From: Streptococcus sp. VT 162
GTDB lineage: Bacteria > Bacillota > Bacilli > Lactobacillales > Streptococcaceae
DNA length: 64,000 nucleotides
Direction: 5' to 3'
Assembly: GCA_000688775.2 (NCBI GenBank)
Contig: CP007628.2
Coordinates: 682,001 to 746,000, forward strand
Shown one piece after another: positions 39,543 through 48,675 of the stretch. The notes below the pieces were generated by a model, which had not been told where the DNA came from, did no database searches, and worked only from the letters and a program-made list of their open reading frames with translations. The translations under genes and the position numbers were made by a program. Numbering within the stretch: the stretch's first letter is position 1; each line of letters opens with the position of its first letter.

Positions 39543-40387
39543 AAATTGCCTATCTAGGTCCCAAGGGATCTTTTTCGCATCATGTTGTGCAGACAGCTTT
39601 TCCCAAAGAGAAATTGCAGGCTTTTGCCAATATCACAGATGTCATCAAGGCCTATGAACAGGGCTTGGTGGACTATTCTGTGGTACCAGTTGAAAACTCC
39701 ATTGAAGGTAGTGTCCATGAAAGTTTGGATTACCTTTTTCACCAGGCTCGCATCCAAGCAGTTGCAGAAATTGTTCAACCCATTCACCAGCAGCTGATGG
39801 CAGTTCCAGGTCAGTCAAAAATTGAAAAGATCTTTTCTCATCCTCAGGCTTTGGCTCAGGGAAAAAAATTCATCGATGAACACTATCCAGAAGCCAAAAT
39901 TGAGGTAACAGCCAGTACCGCCTATGCAGCTCGATTTATTTCAGAACATCCAGATCATCCTTATGCAGCTATTGCTCCTAAAAGTTCAGCTGAAGAATAT
40001 GGCTTGGAATTAATTGCAGAGGATATTCAGGAAATGGAAGCCAATTTCACACGTTTTTGGGTGTTAGGGGCAGAGATACCGAAGGTTCCTTTGAACTCAC
40101 AAGCTGAAAAAATGAGTTTGGCCTTGACCTTACCAGACAACCTACCTGGTGCTCTTTACAAGGCACTTTCGACTTTTGCTTGGAGAGGGATTGACTTAAC
40201 AAAGATTGAAAGTCGCCCCCTTAAAACAGCCTTGGGAGAATACTTTTTCATTATCGATGTAGACTATAGTGACAAAGAACTGGTTCATTTTGCAAGACAA
40301 GAACTAGAAGCTATTGGGATCCAGCACAAGATACTGGGAACCTACCCGATTTTTACCATAATTGATTTAGAAAAGGAGAGTCAATGA
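39539..40387 (+). CDS. pheA: prephenate dehydratase with ACT domain
   Basis: The product is 282 aa. The N-terminal catalytic domain begins KIAYLGPKGSFSHHVVQTAF, includes VPVENSIEGSVHESLD, and the ACT domain motif is ESRPLKTALGEYFFIIDV, which binds phenylalanine. It is a single-function PheA without a chorismate mutase domain. It completes phenylpyruvate synthesis and overlaps the LCP gene by 4 bp. Confidence 0.96.
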
Positions 40388-41679
40388 GCAAAGAAAATCC
40401 TTTAAGTCATCACGAGCAGTTACGTTATGACTATCTCTTCAAAAATATTCATTACCTCAACGACCGTGAACGGAGGGAGTTTGATTATCTGCAACAGAAG
40501 ATGGCAGGTCCCAAGTCTGAAGTTCACCATTTCTACCAAGAAGAAAAAGAAGAATCTTGGGGTAGAGACATTGACCTTCCGACTTATGGCAGTAGAAGTC
40601 GGTCTAAGAAACGTGAAAAGGTAGCTCCTCAACCTAAAGTCAAAAAGAAAAAGAGAAGAATTGGCTTCAAACGAATATTGACTTGGTTCTTGCTGTTGAT
40701 TACATGTGTGGCTGCAGGGATGATTTTCATGTTTCTTCGAGGGTTCCAGTCAGCAGCCAATCCAACAAATAAACCAGCTGACGCCAAGGCAGCTCAAGTA
40801 GAGGTCTTTAACGGTCAGGATACCAAAGATGGTGTGAATATCCTAGTCATGGGGACAGATGGCCGTATCGGTCAAAATAGTGCAGAAACCCGTACCGACA
40901 CAATCATGGTACTGAATGTCAGTGGATCGGATAAGAAGATCAAACTAGTCAGCTTTATGCGTGACAACTTAGTTTATATCGACGGGTACAGTAAGATTGT
41001 AAATGGCCAGAAACAGACGGATAACAAACTAAATGTTGCTTATGAACTTGGGGAACAAGAAGGGCAAAAAGGTGCTGAAATGGTCCGCAAGGTTCTAAAA
41101 GACAACTTTGATTTGGATATTAAGTACTACGCCCTGGTCGACTTCCAGGCCTTTGCAACAGCTATTGATACCCTCTTCCCTGACGGAGTAACGATTGATG
41201 CTCAATTCTCAACATTGAATGGTCAACCTTTGACAGAAGCCACAGTTGGAGATGACCTTCATGCAACAGAGACAGAATCGCCAACCCAAACCATCAAAGT
41301 TGGAAAACAGCAGATGAATGGATCCACCTTGCTCAACTACGCTCGCTTCCGTGATGATGATGAGGGAGACTATGGCCGTACCAAACGTCAACAACAAGTG
41401 ATGTCAGCTGTTCTTGAGCAAATCAAAGATCCAACCAAGCTCTTTACGGGATCAGAGGCACTTGGAAAAGTCTTTGGCATGACATCAACAAATCTACCAT
41501 ATAGCTTCTTGTTGACCAATGGCTTATCTGTCCTAGAAGGTGCTCAAAATGGCATTGAAAGACTCACTGTCCCAGAACTTGGTGACTGGGTAGACGCTTA
41601 TGATATCTATGGTGGACAAGGACTTCTAGTTGATCAAAATAAATACCAGACCAAACTCGCCCAAATGGGAATGAGATAG
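40384..41679 (+). CDS. psr: LytR-CpsA-Psr (LCP) family wall-polymer ligase
   Basis: The product is 431 aa. A cytoplasmic basic N-terminus of about 95 residues precedes one membrane helix (residues 98-119) and an extracellular LCP domain with VLVMGTDGR-type start (here NILVMGTDGRIG), KLVSFMRDNLVYI and LNYARFRDDDEGDYGRTKRQ. LCP proteins attach teichoic acid or other polymers to peptidoglycan. It is the last aro-operon gene and lies two loci before the teichoic-acid cluster. Confidence 0.93.
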   Translation: MSKENPLSHHEQLRYDYLFKNIHYLNDRERREFDYLQQKMAGPKSEVHHFYQEEKEESWGRDIDLPTYGSRSRSKKREKVAPQPKVKKKKRRIGFKRILTWFLLLITCVAAGMIFMFLRGFQSAANPTNKPADAKAAQVEVFNGQDTKDGVNILVMGTDGRIGQNSAETRTDTIMVLNVSGSDKKIKLVSFMRDNLVYIDGYSKIVNGQKQTDNKLNVAYELGEQEGQKGAEMVRKVLKDNFDLDIKYYALVDFQAFATAIDTLFPDGVTIDAQFSTLNGQPLTEATVGDDLHATETESPTQTIKVGKQQMNGSTLLNYARFRDDDEGDYGRTKRQQQVMSAVLEQIKDPTKLFTGSEALGKVFGMTSTNLPYSFLLTNGLSVLEGAQNGIERLTVPELGDWVDAYDIYGGQGLLVDQNKYQTKLAQMGMR

Positions 41680-41734
41680 AATGCTTTTATTAAGAAAACT
41701 CAAAAGAACTTAGTAAAAATTATATTCCAAATAT

Positions 41735-41770
41735 AAAAAAGAGTATTTCTGAAATGGAAATGCTCTTTTT
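41735..41770 (+). terminator. terminator of the aro-psr operon
   Basis: AAAAAGAGTATTTC and GAAATGCTCTTTTT form an inverted repeat (about 41736-41770) ending in a T-run. Confidence 0.8.
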
Positions 41771-42058
41771 ATGTTATATAGTGGTTTCCAAAACCACATT
41801 CATTATATTCTAACTTGAAATCCTTTTAAGAAATTTGTTAAGAGAACATGACAAAGTGAAGGTTTTTGAATCGAGACCAAACGAAAAATTTGTATCAACA
41901 GTTTTTTAGTTGATGAAAAGAATTTTTTGCGTACCACTAGATTTTTAACTACCTGATGAATCTTCAATTTGACTATAAGGGTAATAATATAATGCTTGTG
42001 GTATACTATAAGTAAATCAGCGCATGACATATTTGTAAAATACCATAAAGGAGATGCC
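41771..42058 (+). other. AT-rich gap before the accessory cassette
   Basis: This stretch has no convincing gene. GTGGTTT/AAACCAC (41781-41797) forms a hairpin without a T-run. A candidate extended -10, TG-G-TATACT at 41999-42007, stands about 50 bp before the first cassette gene. A TTGACT at 41969 has no properly spaced -10. Confidence 0.5.
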
Positions 42059-42552
42059 ATGAAGTCATTAAAAATTATAGGAATCACATTAGCTAGTTTG
42101 TTGGTTATCGTTGGACTAAGCGTAGGGGGATATAAAGTAATGAAACAAGTAGAACACGATGAGATGGAAAAATTGTAGGAATTGTTTTAGCTAGTTTGTT
42201 GGTTATCGTTGGACTAAGCGTAGGAGGATATAAAGTAATGAAAAAAGTAGAACAAGACGAGATGGTTAGAATTGTAGAGAGTGAGGAAGTCAAAGAAATA
42301 ATAGAGGATTATTTAAATTACATAGATGGGAAAGCTTTTACAAATAAAGGAGTAATCCAGTCTTATGAAATAGATACAGAATCTATTCAACATAATCCTA
42401 TGGGGGGAATAAATTTTTCTGTTTATGTAAATGAAGATAATGAACTGTATGTAAGGTATACCCTAGAGAAAAACTCGCAAACAAATAAGGTAGATTTTTC
42501 CAGTGGGGGATACTCAGGGAAATTGCACAATCTGATAAAGGAGAAACAATGA
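42059..42552 (+). pseudogene. DUF1310-like membrane protein gene, internally duplicated and frameshifted
   Basis: ATG 42059 (AAAGGAG at 42047-42053) opens a 39-codon frame with one hydrophobic helix that stops at 42178. A near-copy of the same segment follows with a 98-bp period (about 90% identical) in another frame and runs to 42552. That second part contains the DUF1310-like sequence GVIQSYEID, SIQHNPMGGI. Inserting one A into the A-run at 42168-42172 would make the whole 42059-42552 one frame of 164 aa. As it stands the second part has no ATG or ribosome binding site at its start. Its stop overlaps the lipase start (ATGA), so it may be the immunity gene of the cassette. Confidence 0.7.
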
Positions 42553-43772
42553 GTAGAGATTACAGTGATCACGAGCGACAAAGTATAGCAAATGAGGAGT
42601 ATTCAGTCTATGAACCCAGTGATCCTCTGACTATTAAAAATGATAAAGGAGAGCTAGAAGACATCGGCACAGTCCGTCAGGTGATCGAAAACGAGACAGG
42701 ATTGAAGGTTTACGTAGTTGAGAGTCCAGACAATTCTGAAGTGTCTGTTCTCTATGAAGGTTCTAAAGCGCCATTTGAAGAAGGATGGGAAGTGGATTGG
42801 CTTGAAAATGACCTTCCCATGGCTCAGAGTATTTTGAAAGGTGAAGAAGGAGTTACCTCTCAGTTGAAGGCGGCTGCCTCTATCTTAGATGATATAATGT
42901 TGGGATATCCAAACGCTAAAATCTCAGTTTATGGTCACTCTCTTGGTTCTATGAATGCCCAATACGCCCTAGCTAATGTTAGGGACATTTCACGTATCTC
43001 AGGAGCTTATATCTACCAAGGACCGAATATCTATCCAGTCTTGAACAAAGAGCAACGGCAACGTGTGGATGCTATAAAGTATCGTATTCATAATTACATT
43101 GATGATAAGGATATGGTTCCTTTAGGTTATCCTGAAAATAGAATGGATAGTGTCGGTGTAGTAGGTATCATGTATCATGTGGACTCGGAACAGCAGTTAG
43201 ATTTTATTTATTCTCAACACATGTGGGGCGGTTATGTTTTTAATGAGGATGGTAGTCTCAGAATCAAAAAAGATACCTCATCTTTTGAAAAACGTTATTC
43301 TTCTGTTTTGGATAAGGTTTCCAGTGGCTTATATTACTACGCAAAGGCTAAAGAGGCATTGGCTTCAGGTGGTTATACGAGTGGTGAGGAACTCTTTTTA
43401 GACTCCGAACATGCCTTAACGATTTCATCGGGATTGCATGAAGTCGCGAATGATGGTCAGGAAGAGATTCGCTCCATAGTTCGTAAAGCTCACCAAAAAG
43501 CAGAGAAAATAGTAGCGAGTACCTATCAAGTTCCTTTTGGTTTTATTTTGTCACCTACAGAGGTGGCGACAGCCTATTCTGATGGAGGAGTATCTCGTAC
43601 GACAATCGTAGATGATCTTGATCATTATTTCTATCCAAAAATCAAAAAAGCAGAAAAATTAGCTGAAGATTTTCAAAGTTTAGAAAAACAAATAGCAGAT
43701 GGTGTCCAAAAGACATTAGATAACGATAAAGAGTTAGCAGGGAATTTTAAAGAATGGATGAAAATCAAGTAA
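42549..43772 (+). CDS. lipase-like protein with C-terminal helical domain; candidate type VII secretion toxin
   Basis: The product is 407 aa. Residues 45-235 form an alpha/beta-hydrolase: nucleophile elbow GHSLGS (Ser131), an acidic segment NYIDDKDMVPLGYP (probable Asp188) and His224 in YSQHMWGGYVF, which together make a complete class-3-lipase-like triad. Residues 250-407 are helical and end in a heptad-like region. There is no Sec signal peptide. A lipase in front and an LXG-like helical targeting region at the back is the reversed layout described for the staphylococcal T7SS lipase TslA. The gene overlaps the DUF1310-like gene by 4 bp and the next small gene by 19 bp. Toxin status and secretion route are inferred. 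Confidence 0.7.
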   Translation: MSRDYSDHERQSIANEEYSVYEPSDPLTIKNDKGELEDIGTVRQVIENETGLKVYVVESPDNSEVSVLYEGSKAPFEEGWEVDWLENDLPMAQSILKGEEGVTSQLKAAASILDDIMLGYPNAKISVYGHSLGSMNAQYALANVRDISRISGAYIYQGPNIYPVLNKEQRQRVDAIKYRIHNYIDDKDMVPLGYPENRMDSVGVVGIMYHVDSEQQLDFIYSQHMWGGYVFNEDGSLRIKKDTSSFEKRYSSVLDKVSSGLYYYAKAKEALASGGYTSGEELFLDSEHALTISSGLHEVANDGQEEIRSIVRKAHQKAEKIVASTYQVPFGFILSPTEVATAYSDGGVSRTTIVDDLDHYFYPKIKKAEKLAEDFQSLEKQIADGVQKTLDNDKELAGNFKEWMKIK

Positions 43773-44164
43773 TCTGGGAGGAATTAAGAACAAAGCAAAA
43801 CAATCTAGATTTATTAGATGAACGCAATCGCTCTATTCGCCAACAAAGAGAAAAACAATATGAAGACCTTCAACAAAAACGGAATCAATTGTTACATATG
43901 TTGGAGAGAAAGTACCAGATGGTCCAACATGTCTTAGGACAAGTGGATGTGGATACTACTGAAGAAAGAGAACGGTTAAACAGAATAGGTTCGCACTTTA
44001 GTCAGACAGTATCCATGGGATTTACAAGAAATCAGCGCGCTTTGGAGCAAAGGTTTGAAAAAGAAGAGATTGAGTATAGACAAGAACGACGAAAATTAGA
44101 AGATGATATAGATGCATTACATCGTCAAAAGATGAAACTCAATCAAGAAAAAAGGAAGGGATAA
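43754..44164 (+). CDS. small coiled-coil protein, DUF3958-like; candidate T7SS partner protein
   Basis: The product is 136 aa, almost all charged helix (NRSIRQQREKQYEDLQQKR and a second KEEIEYRQERRKLEDDID segment), predicted to form coiled coil. It begins inside the lipase gene, so translation is coupled. Its size and character resemble DUF3958/LapA2-type proteins that bind the targeting domain of T7SS toxins; I cannot confirm the family by eye. Cytoplasmic chaperone or partner is the likely role. Confidence 0.6.
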   Translation: MDENQVIWEELRTKQNNLDLLDERNRSIRQQREKQYEDLQQKRNQLLHMLERKYQMVQHVLGQVDVDTTEERERLNRIGSHFSQTVSMGFTRNQRALEQRFEKEEIEYRQERRKLEDDIDALHRQKMKLNQEKRKG

Positions 44165-44167
44165 TCT

Positions 44168-44461
44168 ATGTTTGATGGAATGATTAATGACTTCTTCTCG
44201 GGAATGAATAATAATATGACTGAGATTGAGAAGGGACTAGAACGTTTACTAATCAGCCATATCTATGCACCAGTTAAATTGAATGAGCGTAATAATTTGA
44301 TGTCTGATGGGGATATCAAAATCAAAACAGAAGCGGAAGCAACGAAGACAGCACTGGGGATGATTTCTAGTCAAATCGATACAACGATGAAGGGTCCTTA
44401 TTCAACAAAGGTTGTTGAGACTTTGAAGACGAAAGAAAAAGATTATGATGCGATTGTGTAG
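44168..44461 (+). CDS. small helical protein; candidate WXG100-like/DUF3130-like partner
   Basis: The product is 97 aa, starting 3 bp after the previous stop. Residues 45-70 (NLMSDGDIKIKTEAEATKT) resemble the start of small DUF3130-type proteins, but the first 44 residues do not. There is no signal peptide or WXG motif that I can see. Position after a coiled-coil protein and a lipase suggests it completes a toxin-partner complex. I do not recognise the family with certainty. Confidence 0.5.
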   Translation: MFDGMINDFFSGMNNNMTEIEKGLERLLISHIYAPVKLNERNNLMSDGDIKIKTEAEATKTALGMISSQIDTTMKGPYSTKVVETLKTKEKDYDAIV

Positions 44462-44503
44462 AGAAAAAATTTTCCCCTTTGGAATGAGATAGAACACTAT
44501 AAA

Positions 44504-44555
44504 AAAATCAAAGTTTGAATCACCAGTGAAAAAGTGGTTTAGGCTTTGATTTTTC
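44504..44555 (+). terminator. terminator of the accessory cassette
   Basis: AAAATCAAAG (44504-44513) pairs with CTTTGATTTT (44544-44553), with an inner CAC/GTG-type stem, and ends in T. Confidence 0.75.
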
Positions 44556-44587
44556 TTAGTATCTGATGGATTTTTAGGGCGTTTTTA

Positions 44588-44596
44588 TGGTATAAT
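44588..44596 (+). promoter_or_regulatory. extended -10 promoter of the LicD/teichoic-acid cluster
   Basis: TGG precedes TATAAT (44591-44596), 40 bp before the first LicD gene. Confidence 0.65.
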
Positions 44597-44635
44597 AAAA
44601 CGATATAACTCGTTATTGGACAGAAGAGGAGAGAC

Positions 44636-45472
44636 ATGAGTGATTTGAAAGCGATTCAGGCTCGTAGTCTGGAAATGGCTGAATATTTCGTCGCATTTTG
44701 TAAAGAACATGATTTGTTGTGCTATCTCTGTGGTGGAGGAGCCATTGGTGCCCTACGTAACAAAGGTTTCATTCCTTGGGATGATGACCTAGACTTTTTC
44801 ATGCCACGTAAGGACTATGAAAAATTAGCAGAACTATGGCCTCGTTATGCAGATGAGCGTTATTTCTTGTCAAAGAGTAACAAAGATTTTGTAGACCGTA
44901 ACCTTTTTATTACCATTCGTGACAAGGAAACTACTTGTATCAAGCCTTATCAGAAGGATTTGGATTTACCACACGGTTTGGCCTTGGATGTGTTACCATT
45001 GGATTATTATCCTAAAAATCCAGCTGAGCGTAAGAAACAGGTTCGTTGGGCCCTGATTTATTCACTCTTTTGTGCGCAAACTATCCCAGAAAAGCATGGT
45101 GCGGTCATGAAATGGGGAAGTCGCATCTTACTCGGCCTGACTCCAAAATCTCTACGTTATCGCATTTGGAAAAAAGCTGAAAAAGAAATGACCAAGTATG
45201 GTCTGGCTGAGAGCGATGGAATTACGGAATTATGCTCAGGTCCCGGCTACATGCGAAACAAATACCCGATCGCATCCTTTGAAGACAATCTTTTCTTGCC
45301 ATTTGAAGGAACTGAGATGCCCATTCCAGTCGGTTATGATGCCTATCTCAGCACTGCTTTTGGCGATTATATGACACCACCACCAACAGACAAGAAGGTA
45401 CCGCATCATGATGCTATTATAGCGGACATGGACAAGAGCTACACAGAGTACAAGGGAGAATATGGAGCATGA
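44636..45472 (+). CDS. LicD family phosphotransferase (first of three LicD domains)
   Basis: The product is 278 aa. The LicD core is visible: LCGGGAIGALRNKGFIPWDD with the catalytic Asp triplet at residues 49-51, then DVLPLDYYP and a C-terminal YMTPPPTDKK segment. LicD enzymes transfer phosphocholine (or a similar phospho-group) onto teichoic-acid sugars. The locus is where pneumococcus carries its additional licD gene downstream of psr. The stop overlaps the glycosyltransferase start by 4 bp. Confidence 0.92.
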   Translation: MSDLKAIQARSLEMAEYFVAFCKEHDLLCYLCGGGAIGALRNKGFIPWDDDLDFFMPRKDYEKLAELWPRYADERYFLSKSNKDFVDRNLFITIRDKETTCIKPYQKDLDLPHGLALDVLPLDYYPKNPAERKKQVRWALIYSLFCAQTIPEKHGAVMKWGSRILLGLTPKSLRYRIWKKAEKEMTKYGLAESDGITELCSGPGYMRNKYPIASFEDNLFLPFEGTEMPIPVGYDAYLSTAFGDYMTPPPTDKKVPHHDAIIADMDKSYTEYKGEYGA

Positions 45473-46437
45473 TGGGAGAAAAAATAAGCGTTATCGTTCC
45501 AGTCTACAATGTAGAAGCCTATCTGGAGCGATGTGTGGAGTCGATTCTTCAACAGACTTATGCCCATTTTGAGTTAATCCTAATCAATGATGGTTCTACT
45601 GATTCCAGTGGACAGATCTGTGATCACTTAGCGTCTCAGTATGAGAATATCAAGGTTTATCATATCGAAAATGCTGGTGTTTCAAATGCTAGAAATATGG
45701 GAATTCAGCTAGCGACGGGTTCTTGGGTTACCTTTATTGATAGCGATGATTTCGTTACCCAGGATTACCTAGCTACTTTAGCAAGTGCAGCTGAAGGGTT
45801 GAATGTAGGCTTTGTAATTGCTCCTCTGCACCATATCAAAAACGGAATTGTAACAGACCTACCTTCACATTCAGAAAAAACAGAACTCTGGTCAACAGAA
45901 GAAACCATGAAGGAACTACTGATGACTACCAGAACATCATTTTTTCCAGTCGCAAAACTGTTTAAGAGAGACCTGCTTGCGGATGAAAAGTTTAATACCA
46001 ATTATCACCTAGCTGAAGATGCCTTGTTTTTAACTGAATTGCTACTAAAGACAAGATGCAGTTGCGTATTTATTGACAAACCTGTTTATTATTATGATCA
46101 TCGTGAGGGAAGTGCAACAACATCTGTTAATCGATATGTATTTGACACAATAGAAGTTTATAAGCAAATAATTGCTCAAGTTTCACAAGCCTTCCCTAAT
46201 TTAAAATACGAATTAATAAATAGAGAGTGTTGGTCGTACATCACAGTTTACGATAAAATTATCTTTACTTCACGTGAAGAGTATCAAAAGGAGAAAGCCG
46301 AGCTGAGGAATTGGATTGTTCAGCATCGACGCGAAATATGGAAAGATGCTTATTTCACCACTTTTCGCAAGGTAGCGATCCTTTCACTTGTCATTTCTCC
46401 ATGGCTATATAAGAAAATTGTTGGATTAAAAAACTAA
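45469..46437 (+). CDS. family 2 glycosyltransferase
   Basis: The product is 322 aa. GT-A motifs are ISVIVPVYNVEAYLERCVES, INDGSTDSSG, and FIDSDDF (DxD metal site). A short hydrophobic C-terminal helix may bind the membrane. It overlaps the LicD gene by 4 bp and precedes the polymerase fusion by 21 bp. It probably adds a sugar to the teichoic-acid repeat unit, but donor and acceptor are not readable. Confidence 0.9.
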   Translation: MMGEKISVIVPVYNVEAYLERCVESILQQTYAHFELILINDGSTDSSGQICDHLASQYENIKVYHIENAGVSNARNMGIQLATGSWVTFIDSDDFVTQDYLATLASAAEGLNVGFVIAPLHHIKNGIVTDLPSHSEKTELWSTEETMKELLMTTRTSFFPVAKLFKRDLLADEKFNTNYHLAEDALFLTELLLKTRCSCVFIDKPVYYYDHREGSATTSVNRYVFDTIEVYKQIIAQVSQAFPNLKYELINRECWSYITVYDKIIFTSREEYQKEKAELRNWIVQHRREIWKDAYFTTFRKVAILSLVISPWLYKKIVGLKN

Positions 46438-46458
46438 TATCATGAGAAGGAGTTGAAA

Positions 46459-48618
46459 ATGAATTTTTCAAAAATGGATGAATACTTTGAAAAATCAAAA
46501 CTATGGATTGCGTATCTATTTGTTTTCATTTCGATTTTAAGTATGAGTTCACTGGTTTATAAGATAGCAAATCCCCTCTACAAGGGATTATCAGCGATTG
46601 TAGTGTTTTATATTTGCTATACCTTATTGTTTAAGTGGAAAGAAATCACGGTAGATCGCAAATTTCTATCCTTATTTGGACTCTTAGCTGGAAGTCATCT
46701 GCTATCAGCTATTTTCAATCGCTCTGGACATCTGATTGGAAATGTGATTGAAATCCTCTTCATGGTAACCTATGTTTTATTATTTACCATGTTACAATCA
46801 GGGCAACTTAAAAAATTATTTGACTGGATTGCCTATACGGTTCAAATTGTATCTTTTTCTTCAGCAATTTTTGCGTTTGGTTTATTGATAAGTAGAGTCC
46901 TCATCCTATTTAAGATTGGTGAACAATCTTATTACTATGGTGTCATGAACGGCCGTCTGTGGGGGATTGTCAATCCAAATGCTAGTGCGATATTTTCATA
47001 CATTAGCATTATTTTGGCTATGTATTTGATCCATAAAGGAAGTAAATATTCTGTTTATCTTAAACTGAACAATGTGATTCAATTCGTTTACTTCGCAACG
47101 ATGCAAAGTCGAGGAGCCTTACTTTCTTTACTTCTCATGATTGGACTCTATAGTTTCTTTGCTACTAGAGGAAGTATCGTTAAACGATTCCTCACTTTTA
47201 TAGTTGCTGGTTTGCTGATTACTGCAACTAATATTGGATTAAGCTATGTAACTTCAATCTATATCTCATCTGAAACTGCGACTGTCTTAGATTTAAACAA
47301 AGGACAATCCTATGCTGAGACAGATTCATCTGTTACTAAGAAAAACGGTGAGCTCCATCTGATCGAAACAACACCAAGTGGTAGAACCTATATCTGGAAA
47401 AATGCCATCAAGATGGGAAGTGCCAAACCAATTTTTGGTTATGGTGTACGAAACGTTCCAGATTATTACGCAGAATATTTCAGTAAATTTGAGATTCAAA
47501 ACTCCCTTATCGGTGGGAATTTCCATAACATTTTTGTGACCATATTTGTCAGTTCGGGAGTTCTAGGTTTGGTATCCTTCCTTCTTGTACTGGCTTATGT
47601 CATCAAGCGCTTTTTAACGTATTTGATTGTTTCCAAGAAAAATACTGATAAATTGATCATGATCCTATTCTTTGGTATCTTGTTTGGTCAATTATTTGAA
47701 AGTCAGATTATGTATTCAACCAACTTTATTAATATCATCTTCTGGCTAGCGATTGGCTATGGACTCGTAGTCTGCAAACGGGATGAAGGAGTTCGGTACC
47801 AAGAAGTAACAGATGTCAATGAAATTCAACAGATGGAACTTGGAATCATGGAGTATATTCATGAAGTTTGTCAGAAAATTGGTGTCAAGTATTTCTTAGC
47901 ATATGGAAGTCTAATTGGTGCTGTACGTCATCAAGGATTTATCCCTTGGGATGATGACATGGATATCTGCATGTTACGGGAAGATTATGAAAAGTTGCAA
48001 GACTACCTTATCACTAACCCTGATGAACGTTACGAGGTCATGTCTTATAAAAATAATCTCAACTATGTCTATCCCTTCATGAAAGTGCAGGATAACCTTA
48101 CTTACTTGCTAGAAGAAGATGTTCGCATCGATTCGAATATGGGAATCTATGTAGATATTTTCCCTGTAGATGGCTACGAGGATGACGTAGAATTTAAAAA
48201 CAAGATGACGAAACTGATAAAGAAACGTCAATTGAGTTGCTACACCTTTAAAGGCATTACCAATACGAAAAGTGTACTGAATTCACTGCTACGTTATGTG
48301 TCAGTTATTATTTTCTATTTTACCAATACGAACAAATACGTTGCCCAGATTGAGGAGCTTGCAAAATCCCGTAAAGTCTCAGATTATGAGCAGGTGGATT
48401 ATCTTATCTACAAGGATATGAACAAACCAGTGTGGAGACGTGAATGGCTAGAACAAGTTACTACTGGAACATTTGAAGGTAAGGAATTTACCATTCCGAA
48501 AAATTATCATGAAATTTTGACCTCAGACTACGGAGACTATATGCAATTGCCACCGGTTGAACAAAGAGTATCTCATCATGATTTTAAATTATGGAAGATT
48601 GTTAAAAGGTCTAAATGA
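46459..48618 (+). CDS. membrane polymerase (Wzy/O-antigen-ligase-like) fused to a LicD domain
   Basis: The product is 719 aa from ATG 46459 (AAGGAG at 46447-46452). Residues 1-440 are polytopic with about ten or more hydrophobic helices and a large extracytoplasmic loop near 265-350, as in O-antigen polymerase or ligase proteins. Residues 449-719 form a complete LicD domain (GSLIGAVRHQGFIPWDDD, with Asp triplet at 498-500; later DIFPVDGY and YMQLPPVEQR). Pneumococcal candidate teichoic-acid polymerases lie at the same place. The fusion would put polymerisation and phosphocholine transfer in one protein. No stop or frameshift lies at the junction. Confidence 0.85.
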   Translation: MNFSKMDEYFEKSKLWIAYLFVFISILSMSSLVYKIANPLYKGLSAIVVFYICYTLLFKWKEITVDRKFLSLFGLLAGSHLLSAIFNRSGHLIGNVIEILFMVTYVLLFTMLQSGQLKKLFDWIAYTVQIVSFSSAIFAFGLLISRVLILFKIGEQSYYYGVMNGRLWGIVNPNASAIFSYISIILAMYLIHKGSKYSVYLKLNNVIQFVYFATMQSRGALLSLLLMIGLYSFFATRGSIVKRFLTFIVAGLLITATNIGLSYVTSIYISSETATVLDLNKGQSYAETDSSVTKKNGELHLIETTPSGRTYIWKNAIKMGSAKPIFGYGVRNVPDYYAEYFSKFEIQNSLIGGNFHNIFVTIFVSSGVLGLVSFLLVLAYVIKRFLTYLIVSKKNTDKLIMILFFGILFGQLFESQIMYSTNFINIIFWLAIGYGLVVCKRDEGVRYQEVTDVNEIQQMELGIMEYIHEVCQKIGVKYFLAYGSLIGAVRHQGFIPWDDDMDICMLREDYEKLQDYLITNPDERYEVMSYKNNLNYVYPFMKVQDNLTYLLEEDVRIDSNMGIYVDIFPVDGYEDDVEFKNKMTKLIKKRQLSCYTFKGITNTKSVLNSLLRYVSVIIFYFTNTNKYVAQIEELAKSRKVSDYEQVDYLIYKDMNKPVWRREWLEQVTTGTFEGKEFTIPKNYHEILTSDYGDYMQLPPVEQRVSHHDFKLWKIVKRSK

Positions 48619-48675
48619 CGGGATTGGGATTAAGAAACGTTTAAAAATATAGTCAAATTTAGGAGAATAGAACCT

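Noticed and set aside
41781..41797. GTGGTTT/AAACCAC palindrome as a terminator
   Set aside because: No T-run follows and a proper terminator lies just upstream at 41735-41770.
44168..44461. Calling the 97-aa protein a WXG100 protein
   Set aside because: No WXG motif is present and the first 44 residues do not fit; only a tentative partner role is proposed.
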